A stretch of 64,000 nucleotides of DNA from Phragmites australis (GCF_958298935.1 NC_084932.1:4133501-4197500); one strand, 5' to 3'; counted from the stretch's first letter, positions 1-10,640 are shown. Numbers and translations are program-made. Notes: generated by a model from the letters alone, not told the origin.

Positions 1-36
1 CTCCAACTGCTTGTACTGCACGAACTCATTCCAATA

Positions 37-352
37 CTATTGCATCTTAGGGCAAATGTTAAAATCTTGTGCTCGGTTGTTCCTCACAAAATGTCTGTAC
101 AACATACCTTTGAAATTCTTAAACGAGTTGGCCATTATAGTCAATGAACATGCCTTCACTCGCTCAAGGTTGCACCCTTCAGGGAATTCAATCTTATCTG
201 TCAACATCTCCCAGAAAAGATTCTTGATGTCATTGGGAATGACCCACTGGTCATTTGGGTAGCCTCTCCAACTTCTATAGATGATTGGGACATGATCCCT
301 GATAAGAACCCCGCATGTTGTCTTGTACGGCCCCAATACATGCGAAGGCTTC
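37..352 (-). pseudogene. CACTA transposon second-ORF fragment (Transposase_24-like)
   Basis: The minus strand reads an open 99-residue piece with the motifs VLIRDHVPI, SWRGYP, FWEMLTDKIEFPEG and NSFKNFKGMLYRHFV. From family knowledge this is the plant CACTA (En/Spm) second-ORF domain, whose usual pattern is a PI..R.W segment, then a KF.FPEG segment, then AFKNFK. The frame continues across a solo LTR: the codons before it lie at 1701-1990. It is one arm of the CACTA element whose TNP2 part sits at 3323-4600 on the same strand. The left edge runs out of the window. It is a broken transposase-associated gene, not a host gene. The family call is from remembered motifs. Confidence 0.72.
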
Positions 353-439
353 TGTCAGTGACACAAGAACCAGGGGTCCCCGAGTCCCGAGGCCAGAACA
401 GCAGAGTGCCATGTGGCGCCCTCCCTCGGGGGATCCGCG

Positions 440-830
440 AAGACCAAGTTCCGGAAGAGGGTGCTCGGGGCCATGAACAGTGGTCCCCGAGTACCCGAGT
501 CCCCGATGACCCGAGAAGACCAAGTGCCAGGAAGAGGGTGCTCGGGTCTGCGAGCAGTGGCCCCCGAGCACCCAAGTCCCCCGATGACAAGAAAAGCCAA
601 GTTCCGGGAGAGAGTGCTCGGGGTCGCGAGCAGTGGCCCCCGAGCACTCGGTTCCCCGAGGACCCAAACAGTTAGTTCTGGGAAAGAGTGCTCGGGGCCG
701 TGAACAGTGGCCATAGAGCACTCGGTTCCCCGAGGACCAAGAGAGGACATTTCCGGGAGAGAGTGCTCAGGGCTGCGAATAGTAGCCCCCGAGCACTCAC
801 AGTTCCCCGAGGGCCTGAGAAGTCCCTCGC
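440..830 (+). repeat. U3 tandem repeat, about five units of about 76 bp
   Basis: Each unit carries GTGCTCGGGG (or one variant base), then an AACAGTGG/AGCAGTGG core, then CCCCGAGCAC, then a linker ending in CCGGGAGAG. The GTGCTCGGGG and CCCCGAGCAC halves are inverted, so each unit can fold. Units start near 458, 536, 613, 687 and 762. Repeats in an LTR U3 commonly act as enhancers; that role is inferred. Confidence 0.8.
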
Positions 831-1296
831 CGGTGGTCCCCACAGAGGCCCAGCGGTGAGGTGTCAACTGGTGAGAGGCCCGATGCGCATTTAAAGAGGG
901 CGTGTGGCCAGTCACTTCCAACTGCTCCCCCCATGCTTGCTGTCAGTCCCTGCCACGGCCTGGCAGGGGGGCATAGGGACATTTAATGCACGGGTCCCAC
1001 CGCGCGTCATCCGGTGCGCCTCGGGATAATGTCGCAGAGCTCGAGGCACCCCGCCTGCTGCCTTGCTGTGTCATACCTGCTCTGACCGGGCGGGTATGCC
1101 GTGTTGCTCGGTGGCTGCCCGGTGGGCCCTCCCCGCGGCGCCCATTGAAAAGTGGCATGATGACGAACAAGACCGGACGGGGGCGCATTTTCAACCCTCC
1201 CCGTCACCTCGCGCAGTAGCCTATGATGGTTGCTTTCCATTTATGGTGCCTTGGAACTCGCGCTATCCTTTCTGGGCACGCTACCGCCCCGGCGGG

Positions 1297-1304
1297 TATA
1301 TAAG
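1297..1304 (+). promoter_or_regulatory. LTR TATA box
   Basis: TATATAAG lies in a GC-rich setting inside the solo LTR, followed by a purine-rich leader. It fits the transcription start of the former retrotransposon. Outward transcription toward 1700 is possible in principle but unsupported. Confidence 0.6.
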
Positions 1305-1700
1305 CGGGGGCGGGCTCCCCAGAGAAGGAGGGATCAGTTGAGTTGAGATCAAAACAACACCGAAGCACGAAACACATTGATGAGTCTCGAAGAACAAGGA
1401 GCACGAAGCTCTAGACTTAGAGAAATATTCTTGTAACCCAGCAGATCCTCAGAGAGAAATTCTCAGAGCATTTATGGCATACACACAGGAGTAGGGTGTT
1501 ATGCTCCCAATGGCCCGATCATGTCTAAAAATCCCCTGAGCATTTACTACTTCCTGCATCTAATCATTCCACCTCCACCTGCATCTCATTTACTCCTATT
1601 TATTTCACCTACGAAGCGGATTCAGAATCATCCCCCCGGCCGAATCTCAAAGGGGGTCCCTCCGGATCCCCGCTTGAGGAGTTCACCCTCCGACAGCTTC

Positions 1701-1990
1701 AAAGGCTCCCCGACTCCGTCAACCTCTGTGATGACAAAGCATCCCGTAGGCAACTCGCTGGGACGACGACCACACCTTCTCTGTACTTGGGATGTCTGAA
1801 CATATATACCATCAGTCGAGTTCTGAACCTCTGTCTGAACCTCGGTCTAAGCCTCTAGATCATCTTGGTGATCCAAGTTGAGGTACTCACTCGGGCTACC
1901 GCCTCTTCTTGGGCTCTCGTTTCTCGTCTGTTCCATGTTTGCGTGCCCATCTCCATCCGAGGCTGCACCCTAGTCCAAGGAGGGGAAATT
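1701..1990 (-). pseudogene. CACTA second ORF, N-terminal side
   Basis: The minus strand reads ELPTGCFVITEVDGVGEP up to the solo-LTR insertion and rejoins VLGPYKTTCGVLIRDH at 352 when the LTR and one GCTTC copy are removed. A preceding stretch (DGIYVQTSQVQRR) is open back to a stop near 1855. This shows that the two pieces were one gene before the LTR landed. The product would be the accessory CACTA protein. Confidence 0.65.
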
Positions 1991-2640
1991 TTCTTTTGGA
2001 GGTGCCATTCCTACATACAAATTAATTTCCATCCAATGGACTTCTTCATGATAGCAAAAAATGCATTTATGAAAACTAAGACAAAGGATTGACACCACAA
2101 TGTTCTTCGTAAGCGTTTTGATGCATCATTCACAATAGATCTCCAAAAGATAATTATTTTATGAATTGTTTATGTCGGTGAAGCATTTTGCATTCATTTC
2201 GCTCAAACATGTCATATCACGGTACATAAGCAAAAATGTCATATAAAGAGTCTTTTTCTTTTTTTTGTTTCCATCTTAGACTAAGTCCTGACTACAAGGA
2301 TGAGCACACAAATACTACATGTTTCTTCACATATTGCCAAATGCCATATGATGCATACATGTTTTTTCAGACTACAGACTACATGTTTTTTCATACTATG
2401 CCCTGCCGAAGCCTACAAAGAGAAAAGGTTGAACCAGGAATCCTTAAGGCGGGCAGCGGTGCGGCGGGCGTCGGGGCACCAGTGCGATGGGCAGCGAGGC
2501 ACCAAGGCGTCGAGCGTCGGGGCACCGGGGTAGTGGAGCACTGGGGCGGTGGGAGTCAGGGCACCAGGGCGAGCGTCGGGGCGGCGGAGGGAGTTGGAAA
2601 TGTTGGGTCTTGCGGCTAGGGGTTGGGGCACCGAATTTAT
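1991..2640. other. CACTA interior without a recognisable gene; GC-rich repeat at 2445-2625
   Basis: No coding similarity was recognised. At 2445-2625 there is a GC-rich imperfect repeat built from GTCGGGGCACC and GGGCGGTGGG words. The rest is AT-rich. It lies between the two CACTA coding remnants and is probably CACTA intron or spacer. Confidence 0.5.
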
Positions 2641-2649
2641 ATTCAAAAC

Positions 2650-2800
2650 TATCAATGTCGGTTATAGTATACAACCAGCAGTGATGCCCTAACATTTTAC
2701 GACCGGTTGTATAACACAACCGGCAGTGGTACTTATAACTGGCTGTTGTATTTTACAACTGGCAGTGATACAATGTATTTTATTGCCGGTGCTATAACAC
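2650..2800. repeat. CACTA subterminal repeats, CCGGCAGTG type
   Basis: Several copies, in both orientations, of a word close to AACCGGCAGTG (aaccagcagtg, acaaccggcagtgg, caactggcagtg, attgccggtg). This is the subterminal motif seen again at 5140-5460. In CACTA elements such motifs bind the TNPA-like protein. Here they may mark the far end of the element whose TNP2 gene lies at 3323-4600, or a nested sister element. Confidence 0.6.
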
Positions 2801-2809
2801 TTCGTGAAA

Positions 2810-3125
2810 AAAGGCCATGGGTGATGGGTGATAACCGTCATAGGTGACGGGTCCCGCACCCGTCACCCCAAATGCATCACTGATGACTAGTCAAAAGTGT
2901 CGGCTAAGGACCCGTCACCAATGAGGTCATAGGTGATAGGTCCAAACCAGTCCAAACCATGACCCGTCACTGACGTGTGTCTCCCATGTGCTTGGGAGAA
3001 ATACATAAGTGACGGGTTAATAGGTTACCCGTCACTTATATTAAGACACAAGTGATGGGTAACAAGGTTGCCCGTCACTTATTACTTAACATAAGTGATG
3101 GGTAAAGAGATTACCCGTCACTTAT
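2810..3125. repeat. CACTA-like subterminal array, GTGACGGGT type
   Basis: At least twelve copies of GTGACGGGT or ACCCGTCAC (and GTGATGGGT), alternating in orientation, for example AAGTGACGGGTTAA then TTACCCGTCACTTA. The motif differs from the CCGGCAGTG family on both sides. It is therefore most simply a second, small non-autonomous element inserted near a CACTA end, although the exact ends were not found. CACTTCGTGAAAAAAGG at about 2800 is a candidate left terminus. Confidence 0.55.
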
Positions 3126-3322
3126 GTGTAGGTTACCTTGCAGGATTGTCCTGTTTCCTGGCTGCATTCTAGAGCATAGCCAGGATTTGGTAGTCGTGTT
3201 CTCCCTGCAAACAACAGCAATGCATCCAAATCCATATCGACAAACACACTTATATAAGAACTCACTTCATCACAGAATCGCAAAGGTTACAAAGTTCCAT
3301 TCAATTCATATTACATAAGACC

Positions 3323-4600
3323 TCACAACCTAGGGTTTCTATAGTGCAACTCGCCATGTGGGTTGATGACTTCAGACATCATGAACTCGGCGATATTTGA
3401 AGATATTTGACCAATGGTTTCAGCTACACATTGATATCTTTTCGAGGTTGACTTGGCCCTTCGATCAGCAACGACATCATAAGGTACTTCCGCTTCATAC
3501 ACATATAAGGTGGAAGGTTGTAGATACATAGATTCACGGGCCAAGTGCTATGACTACTGCTCATGTTGCCGAAAGGATTCATCCCATATGTACTCAACTC
3601 GAACCTTATATTCCTCACGTCATGTGCGAATGTATTCTTATATTTTCTATCTATGTTCCTCCATTGCATGCCATCAACGAGGTGTCTGAGCATTCAATCT
3701 TTCTTGCGCTCTTCGGCGTGCCATCGCATCAACTGGGCATGTCTTTTGTTCGCCAACAATCGCTTCAAATGGAGGATTATAGGGAAATACCACACCACCT
3801 TAGCGGGGAGTCTTTTCTTCTTACGGTTCACCCCCACATCATCATCATTGTTGCGCCACTTGTACCGTGATGCTCCGCACACCGGACATGCATCAAATTC
3901 TGCAAAATCTTTGCGATACAGTATGCAGTCTTTTGGAAATGCATGTATTGTCTCTATTTCCAAACCCAACGGGCATACAACCTGCTTGGCCTAGTACGTG
4001 GTTTTAGGCAACATGTTCCCCTTTGGTAGCAAGTCACCCAAGAAACGTAACAACTCGTTGAAGCTCTTATCCGACCAACCGTTGCTAGCCTTCAATTGTA
4101 GCAGTGTCAGCACTGTATGCAGCTTTGTGTGCTCATCCTTACAGTTCGGGAACAAGGGTGCTTTAGAATCCTCTATCATACACTGGAACTTTTGATGTTA
4201 TCTCTCACTAGTGAAGTCCCCCTCCCCATCACGCAACATCTGATCTATGTCATCTTCATTGTCGTGGACCAAAGTATCTTCATCGTTGTCTTTATTACCC
4301 ATCATATCGTTGCCTCTATCTTCTTTGATAGTGGGTTGTCCTTAATGTTCAAACTCCTCATCTTCACCATATATAGCCAGGCTTGAAACCCCTCCGAAGC
4401 AAGTGTGTACGGATCTACTCTATGCTTGAAAACTGCTTCTCATTCTTGCAATCATTGCATGAACAACATATATAGTCATCATAATTAATTGGCTTGTACA
4501 CCACAGCAACGCTAAAAAAAGCTTCTATGCCATTAAAAAACTCTGGACCGCTACGGTCAACATTGTACATCCATATTCGGTCCATCTGCAATTTTATCAA
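3323..4600 (-). pseudogene. TNP2-like CACTA transposase, broken
   Basis: Reading the minus strand from 4600 downward gives, in order: MDRIWMYNVDRSGPEFFNG with a CSCNDCKNEKQFSS zinc motif (4600-4415); then LFPNCKDEHTKLHTVL and the WSDKSFNELL segment (4179-3991); then IHAFPKDCILYRKDF with CPVCGASRYK (3969-3694); then RNIRFELSTYGMNPFGN and SHSTWPVNLCIYNLPP (3693-3424). This is the canonical order of the plant TNP2/Transposase_21 family. At least three frame changes and stops separate the pieces, and the C-terminal half is missing, so it cannot encode transposase. The family would cut DNA at CACTA ends. Confidence 0.85.
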
Positions 4601-5135
4601 TTATTATAAATCCATTGCATTAATATGAAATAACAATCAATTTAATTAATTATTATCAACAAAATAGAATAAAATACTAAATAATGATAAATAAATTCAT
4701 ACCTAGAATATCAAAACCTAAAATCGATTATCTTAAATTCACTAAGTCAATTGAAGCTCTAGCTCCTTCAAAATTTATCATCATAGAACAAGCACCTATT
4801 TTCAAAATATAGAGCAATCTAACAAAATGTAGATGAATCATAACCTACTTAACTAGATAATGTATACCTAAATTCGATTAGCTTAAATTCACTAAGTCAC
4901 TTGGAGCTCCAGCTCCTTTAAAATTCATCATCATAGAACAAGCACTGATTTCCAAAATCTAGAGCAATCTAACAAGTAAATCTAAGTATAAATAAAATGT
5001 AGATGAATTTACTAACCTTGGAACACCTAGGTCACATGGATTCCACAAAATTTTGAAGCCTCGCCGTGCAAGCTCGCCGCAAAGAGCCGCCGCGCGTCGA
5101 GAGCCGCCGAGCAGAACAGAGCTCCTCTGTTATGT
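4601..5135. repeat. CACTA 5' region with a tandem duplication of about 150 bp
   Basis: An AT-rich stretch without a gene. The block around TTAAATTCACTAAGTCA with CATCATCATAGAACAAGCAC occurs twice, at about 4712-4860 and 4861-5010, at about 85-90% identity by eye. It sits upstream of the TNP2 start in the minus orientation and is probably leader or intron of the CACTA element. Confidence 0.6.
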
Positions 5136-5139
5136 TCGG

Positions 5140-5465
5140 TCTCAGGGACAGAACCATTATATACTATGACACATCACTACCGGTCCATGACACCAACCGA
5201 CAGTGATACTTCTTTATCACTTCCGGTTCATGAAACCAACCGGCAGTGATACAACACTACCGGCTCTTTTAACCAACTGGTAGTGATAACACAAGTATCA
5301 TTGCCGATCTATTATACAAAACGGCAGTGTTGTATCACTGCCGGTTTGTAATAAAAACTGTCAATGATAGTACTTATCACTGTCGGTTCTCAACTGCTCA
5401 CAGATTGATCGGTGGTGGACCTTGTGAACCGGCAGTGAAGAGGGGGCGCGAATGACTCTTTTTGT
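5140..5465. repeat. CACTA subterminal repeat array (5' end of the minus-strand element)
   Basis: About ten copies of CCGGCAGTG/CACTACCGG-type words in both orientations, for example CATCACTACCGGTCCATG and AACCGGCAGTGATACAAC. This dense array is the hallmark of a CACTA terminus. The terminal CACTA itself is not intact; the array stops near GAACCGGCAGTGAAGAGG at about 5440. Confidence 0.75.
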
Positions 5466-5899
5466 AATAATATTAGGTTCTACTTCCGGCTTTCTACTAT
5501 CCTAAATCATGTACCATACTATTTATCTTAATCACGTCCATCTGTCATTAAAAATACCGAGTGCTTCAGCATAATTTTTTTAAAGAAAACAAATATTAAT
5601 CTCCCTTCCAGAGAGAGAAAAATAAAAATCCCTCTATAAGAGGGAATTATTTCCCTCTCATAGAGGAAGAGAAATATTTATTTTCGTTTGGGTGCGAAAG
5701 AAAGTGATCTATATTTCTCTTAGTTCAGGAGGGAAAGAACTTTTGCCACGTCATGGGCGATCTTTAAATGTCGCCTGCTGAACGGATCGCCTGTTCAGCG
5801 GACAACAAGTGTCTATTTCTGCAATATTTTGAAATGGACGCATAGTCCTGTAATTTTTTTAAGAAATATAACAATAAAAAAATTCTTGGTTTCCTTGCA
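5466..5899. other. Intergenic, with an inverted repeat at 5630-5667
   Basis: No gene was seen. CCCTCTATAAGAGGGAA (5630-5646) and TTCCCTCTCATAGAGGA (5651-5667) form 17-base arms with two mismatches and a 4-base loop. The purine/pyrimidine-rich hairpin has no recognised role. Confidence 0.5.
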
Positions 5900-6600
5900 C
5901 CTACTACTGGGCCACGTCCTGGGCCCCGACGCTCTCGGCGACGCGACGTCTCTTCGTGTGGCCGCGGACCAGGCCGCGTTGGCGCTAGCCGAGGTCCACG
6001 AATTGCAGGATCAGAGAGGAGAGACCGTGTTGGGCAGGCCTGGTCGGATTGCCGGCAGCTCGTGGCCTCAGCCGAGGGACACCTCAACCGGACGGCCGTT
6101 GCATCCCGGGACGCCGGCGTCGGGCTCGGACATGCTCGCGTGGCTCAGCGCGGCGCGCACCTGCCTCGACACATGCTGACGGGCTTTGCCGAGCTTGGTG
6201 CATCGCCCGGGCCGGACTTGAAAGACAAGGCGTGCCAGAGCAGACGTGGCCTCACGTCGATCAGGACTAGCTCCGACGTGACAACGACGGCCGCGTCTTC
6301 CTGCAATGTCGTCTTGACACTCCGGGTGACGCCGAATTGGTCGTGGTGAAGGACCGGACGGGCTATTTCTGTACTGTCAGGGAGGCAATCGATGCGGCGG
6401 CGAAGAAGCGGGGCAATGGTGGAAAGGTTGTGGTGTTACTGGTGTATCGTGTATGTCAAGGCCGGGGTGTACAACGAGTACATTGAGGTGTGGACGAGCA
6501 ACTTGGTGCTTGTCTGCGATGGCATCGCCAGGACGGTGATCACCGGAACACTGGAGCGTCCGGGACGGCTACACCACACTCGGCTCTGCCACATTTGGTA
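5900..6600 (+). pseudogene. Pectinesterase (PMEI-PME type) gene fragment
   Basis: Plus-strand pieces match plant group-2 pectin methylesterase precursors. An inhibitor-like pro-region contains DMLAWLSAARTCLDTC (6128-6175); it is followed after a frameshift by GFAELGASPGPDLKDKA. Further on come VVVKDRTGYFCTVREAIDAA (about 6342-6400) and the start of the catalytic domain, IVYVKAGVYNEYIEV, then LVLVCDGIARTVITGT, ending near GSATF. Functional enzymes continue for about 250 residues with the QAVALR, QDTL, DFIFG and LGRPW motifs; none is present. The sequence GTATACGTAG right after SATF could be an old splice donor. At least two frameshifts and the missing catalytic residues make it a pseudogene. 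The enzyme would de-esterify cell-wall pectin. Confidence 0.75.
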
Positions 6601-7337
6601 TACGTAGCTGCTTAGCTAATATGTGAATGATATACATGTAAACATGCAACGGTGACATGTACGCGTTCGAATGAAGGAAATGTTTATATGAAAATTGTAG
6701 CTTTGGAAGAGACCTATAACATTGTAGTTTACAACCTTTTTATTTAAAGTGATTTAGATGTCTAAATAATCATAAAAAATTCAAATAACAAGAGAGAAAA
6801 CAAAACAATATCCTATTACTATATGAACAGTCACTGCCTAATGATGTGGATCTGAACACATATTGTGCAACTGAATGCATGGTGGATGGAACTATAAACT
6901 TACCATTAATATATAGCACATCATAGGAACAAATCCACATCAAAGCAAAATTTAAGAACACAATGTAGAGAGTGTCAGTTAGAGATAAATGGGGCACCCT
7001 GAGAATGATAATCTTCTTCTTCTTCTTCTTCTGTTCACACTTAACAGAGATGAACTGCAGGATTTGGTTCTTTCTAGATAAAACAAATAGCTTCTTTCAT
7101 TGGTAAGCGACGTTTCAATTGACAACAAGGTGCCTATGGTGACTTCATCAATCTTTGAGCTCCGTATCTCCAGTCTTCAGTAGACACTATGTGAGTGAGT
7201 GCATGCGTGTGGTGGTATGAGTTTGTGCGTACGTCTATGAGTTATACTGGTGTTTCATATGAGAAAAATAATTGCTACAGAAGACGTATTAACTAAAATG
7301 TAAAGGAATAAAGGAGGGCAAATTCAACATCAATAGC
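6601..7337. other. Intergenic, with a CACTA-internal-like fragment at 6655-6800
   Basis: No gene was recognised. At 6655-6800 there is a segment containing TTGTAGTTTACAACC and TTTAAAGTGATTTAGATGT. Diverged copies of it occur at 7600-7700 and 8080-8200 inside the CACTA derivative, so it is probably a broken relative of that element. A short (TTC)n run lies near 7014-7031. Confidence 0.5.
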
Positions 7338-8510
7338 CACTACTACGGAAAACCTCTTCCGCAACCCTCTATCACTTCTGTTTCTTGACAAGAACCGACA
7401 GTGATATGTTTCACTATTATTTTTTAAAGAAGTGGCAGTGACAATCCATCTAAAAATAAATCAACAGTAAAATATCATTATCAGTGCCGGTTCATGTCAA
7501 GAACCTACAATGATAGTCCATTATCAGTACCGATTCGGGTACGAACCGGCACTAATAATGGTTGAGTCCATCTTTGAAAATTGATAACTATTTCATACAG
7601 AGTCAGATGGAGATAATTTTTATATGAAAATTATAGCTCTCGATGATATCTGCAAATTTGTAGGTGGCAAATTTTTCATTTGAAGCTATCTAGATACCCA
7701 AATCTAGTCCAAAACCATTTTTTTATCCGACATGGTTCACTCATGCGAGTACCTAACATTTCTAAACTATATGAAATTGATAAAATTAGTAATAATATGG
7801 TAAAATGATAATATATCCAATGCTTAACTACTAAAAAATAATTAACATATTGTATATGCAATGCTCTTCTTTGACTTTCATGTGAGCCAACATAGCTCCA
7901 AGTTAGATGAAATATGGAATGATAAAAAAATATATAACTTAGGCAAATGATTCTCTCTCACAGTGGTAATTACATGGTATTCAACGCTTTAATTGATTCA
8001 TATTGAAGCAGGGAAACAAGTGCCGGTTTGCATGTTTTTAGTGAGATATTCAAAAATTTATAAAATATTTATATAGTGTTGGATGAAAAAAGTATATAAA
8101 AAATTATAACCATCGACGAGATCTACAACTTTGTAGTCGATAACCTTTTCATTTAAAGTTATTTTGATGTTTAAATAATCATCAAAAGTTTTGAACAACT
8201 AGGATGAAAGGAAACAATATCTTAAATACTCTCAGCAATTAGTGATACGTGAGATGGTAAGAAGGTTTCATGCAAGATGAGAGGTTATGGGTTCAAACCC
8301 CACGAACCACGCATGCGTATTTTGCACGATTGGCTTGTGGTTTGTGTGGCAATTTTTTTTGGATTTTTTCAACATTGGAAATATGATATTCGGTGATATT
8401 ATCACTATCGATTCATAATAACTATTGGTTCAGAAATCGGTAGTGATAGTCGTAGTTCCAATTTAAAAATTGTTAATGATGCCAGTTATAAACCCATATT
8501 GAAGGGTTTT
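7338..8510. mobile_element. Degenerate non-autonomous CACTA element
   Basis: It starts CACTACTACGGAAAACC, a standard CACTA terminus, followed by subterminal words (ACCGACAGTGATA, AGTGCCGGTTCATG, GAACCGGCACTA) up to about 7560. The same family of words recurs near the right end (ATCACTATCGATTC, ATCGGTAGTGATAG, 8395-8450). The interior has no transposase. It contains a degenerate tRNA-like promoter stretch around 8255-8312, a passenger often seen in such grass elements. The right terminus is not intact. Confidence 0.65.
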
Positions 8511-8519
8511 GAAAGCAGC

Positions 8520-8770
8520 GAGCAATAGGCAAAATGTTAAGGAACCTCAAGGTATTCATCGATATACTGATGGGTCTTCGCCTGCTTGGATAAGCTTGTA
8601 GAAATTAGACTGGCCCAGTCTACTCATGGGTCATGGCTGGGGGTTTTCATATTCAATGATAACGTGACAAGACTGTCGCTGTCTCCATTAATTGCCTCGT
8701 TGGAAATTTGGGCCACTAGGGAAAGAGTCAAAGACTTCAAAAGTGCGAGTGTCTTCGGCATTAATTAGAT
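8520..8770 (+). repeat. Copy D of the RLK-upstream block
   Basis: The segment with CCCAGTCTACTCATGG, GGCTGGGGGTTTTCAT, CTGTCTCCATTAATTGCC and AAATTTGGGCCACTAGG parallels blocks at 28.8-29.15 plus 36.93 kb, 37.2-37.5 kb and 37.7-38.08 kb, which share CAAGTCTACTCATGG, GGCGTTTTCA, TCTCCATT..C and AATTGGGT. It lies about 1.9 kb upstream of RLK1. It is read as a relic of the duplicated receptor-kinase unit. Similarity was judged by eye only. Confidence 0.5.
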
Positions 8771-9941
8771 GTTCACGTAAGATAAAAAATAACGTAACAA
8801 GATGATTAAGATAACTTTTAATACTTCATCTTAACTTGTTTCTTAGATATTTAATGATCATACCATATATGATTTTTTATGAGGGGGCAACAAATTAAAT
8901 AAGACAGATGGAACTAAGTGTCTTTCATAAGACATAAGATAGACACAATATCCAATATAAGAAACAAGCTAAGAAATGCACTGTAGTGCTCAATGTCTAT
9001 ATTCATGTGTTGCATGAAACAAGCAAATCAATGGAAATCAATAGAAAATTAAATATGGGCTCATATTTTGAGATGTGAAAGAAGCTACGTGTTGAAGAGC
9101 TAATTTTATACTAGTGTCTATGTGATGTGGAAGTAGATAGATATTGCTCTAAAACATTTGTATTGAGAATGGCTTAAGAAAGAGAGAGAGTCAGCTAGTG
9201 TCTTCAAAAAGAAACAAGTTAGGCTCAATATCCAAGAAATAGAAACCAAGAAATATATATTAGGAGAAGGCTAGTGTCCTCGATGTGTGTTCTCTCGCTT
9301 AACAATTGATCATGATAAGTATGCATTAGGACATTATGTATTGGTGTGTTTTTTTCTACACACCAATTTATACACTCTCTCACTTCTAAGAAATAAGCAT
9401 AGACACTATGCACCGAGAGTGGCCTGATAGAGCTGAAGTTTACATGGCAACCGAGTAGAGACTAAATATTGATTTGACTCGATAATTGAAGTCCCGTGCT
9501 TGTGACAACTAGGACTTTGAGTTAGTTTGAATGGGACAAGTCTTCTTTGAAAAACAACCCTGCCCGCCTTGGTGCCACGCCGCTTGGTGCGCAGCAAGCG
9601 CGTGAGCGCCAAACATAAGTGGCCGTTGTATATAATACGTATGTTAGTATGTTACTCTTATCCCCGCCGTCCACTTTGCTTTGAGATCCCTGCCATATAC
9701 TGTATTAATTCATTATTTTGAATTTTAGATGGGTATATGGTACATAGTTTTCATATATACATCCCTTAGTTGGTGAATTCCATAGATAGAAAGGTGCTGG
9801 TGTCAAGTCAAGAGAAAAAGGCAGCAACCTGGCAGTGAGGGGGTTCCCTTGTCTACCCGGGCTCGTGTCATCATCTTTTTCTTCAGAGAATGAGAACGAC
9901 AAAGGTCCTTAATTGATAGTAATGATTTTTCAGAGAACATG
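8771..9941. other. Intergenic, no gene seen
   Basis: AT-rich sequence with only short chance frames. It includes repeated words such as AGACATAAGATAGACAC and AAGAAACAAG but no tandem structure, no recognised transposon ends and no coding similarity. Confidence 0.6.
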
Positions 9942-9965
9942 GCTGACTCGGTCAGCAGTATAAAT
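9942..9965 (+). promoter_or_regulatory. Probable core promoter of RLK1
   Basis: TATAAAT at 9959-9965 is preceded by the perfect palindrome GCTGACTCGGTCAGC (9942-9956), which contains two opposed TGAC cores, the invariant part of WRKY W-boxes. If used, transcription would start near 9990, giving a leader that meets the strong splice donor at 10147. Assignment rests on position and consensus only. Confidence 0.4.
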
Positions 9966-10146
9966 TCAGGAACGGTGCTCTGATGGCTCGTGGTCACCTT
10001 CTAATAACCCTCCACAGATATTGCTCCGTCGGTGCTTGCAGGTCTGCGCCACGCCGACGGCCGGCTTGCTGCGCTTCCGCGCTCCGCTCCATAGCTCGTT
10101 CCGCCATTAGACGACGGCTTCGACGAAGTGCCGCCAAGGGTCGCCG

Positions 10147-10608
10147 GTAAGTATCATCTCTTGTTTTCAGATCTCGTTCGTCTCATTCGTCTGCTGGTCC
10201 TGTCGATCAGCTTGTTGACCACGAATTGCAAGCATGCAGCTTATAAGAAACTATTTGCATGTAAATACGTGTTAACTCGAATTAATCCAGCAAAGCTCTG
10301 TTTCATTGACACCACTTAAGTGAATATGCTGTTATTTATTCCGTGTAAGTCATACTACCACGCTTCACTCCTTTATTAGAAATAGGCACGCTCTCATGCT
10401 AGTTCCTAGGAACAACCAATTGAAGCATTCAATACATCAGCATGCATCGCCAATTGCATAGAACTTTCTCTCATGCTAACTTGGGGCATTATGACCTATA
10501 GTCAAAAATTAGGTGACACTTGGGAGGAGGGTGCTGTAAATTTTCCCTAAGACATTTGTTGCCTTTTTCTGAACTTTCTGATTTTTTTTATCAATGCATA
10601 TAATCAAG
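10147..10608 (+). other. Candidate 5' UTR intron of RLK1
   Basis: CCG|GTAAGTATC at 10147 is a near-consensus plant donor. A T-rich tract followed by AATCAAG at 10602-10608 gives a plausible acceptor 32 bases before the start codon. No ATG-initiated frame longer than about 60 codons lies between them. The exact acceptor is uncertain. Confidence 0.35.
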
Positions 10609-10640
10609 ATCTAAATTCGGCCAAGCTAGCAAGCCTAGCC

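Larger units (their letters stand above)
353..1695 (+). mobile_element. Solo LTR of a gypsy-type retrotransposon, target GCTTC duplicated
   Basis: It begins TGTCAGTGAC and ends CCTCCGACA, with the 5-bp duplication GCTTC at 348-352 and 1696-1700. No internal domain is left, so it is a solo LTR produced by LTR-LTR recombination. It carries a U3 with about 76-bp tandem repeats (440-830) and a TATA box (1297-1304). An R/U5-like stretch with GTAGGGTGTTATGCTCCC, typical of grass gypsy LTRs, lies near 1490-1508. It interrupts the CACTA second ORF, so it is younger than that element. Confidence 0.88.

Noticed and set aside
355..921. 188-codon minus-strand ORF in the solo LTR
   Set aside because: It is generated by the GC-rich U3 repeat; its peptide has the same repeat pattern and no family.
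8255..8312. Possible tRNA gene (GGTTCAAACCCC box and tRNA-like arms)
   Set aside because: It has a B-box-like stretch only, with no convincing acceptor stem or anticodon loop, and it lies inside a CACTA derivative where such passengers are common.
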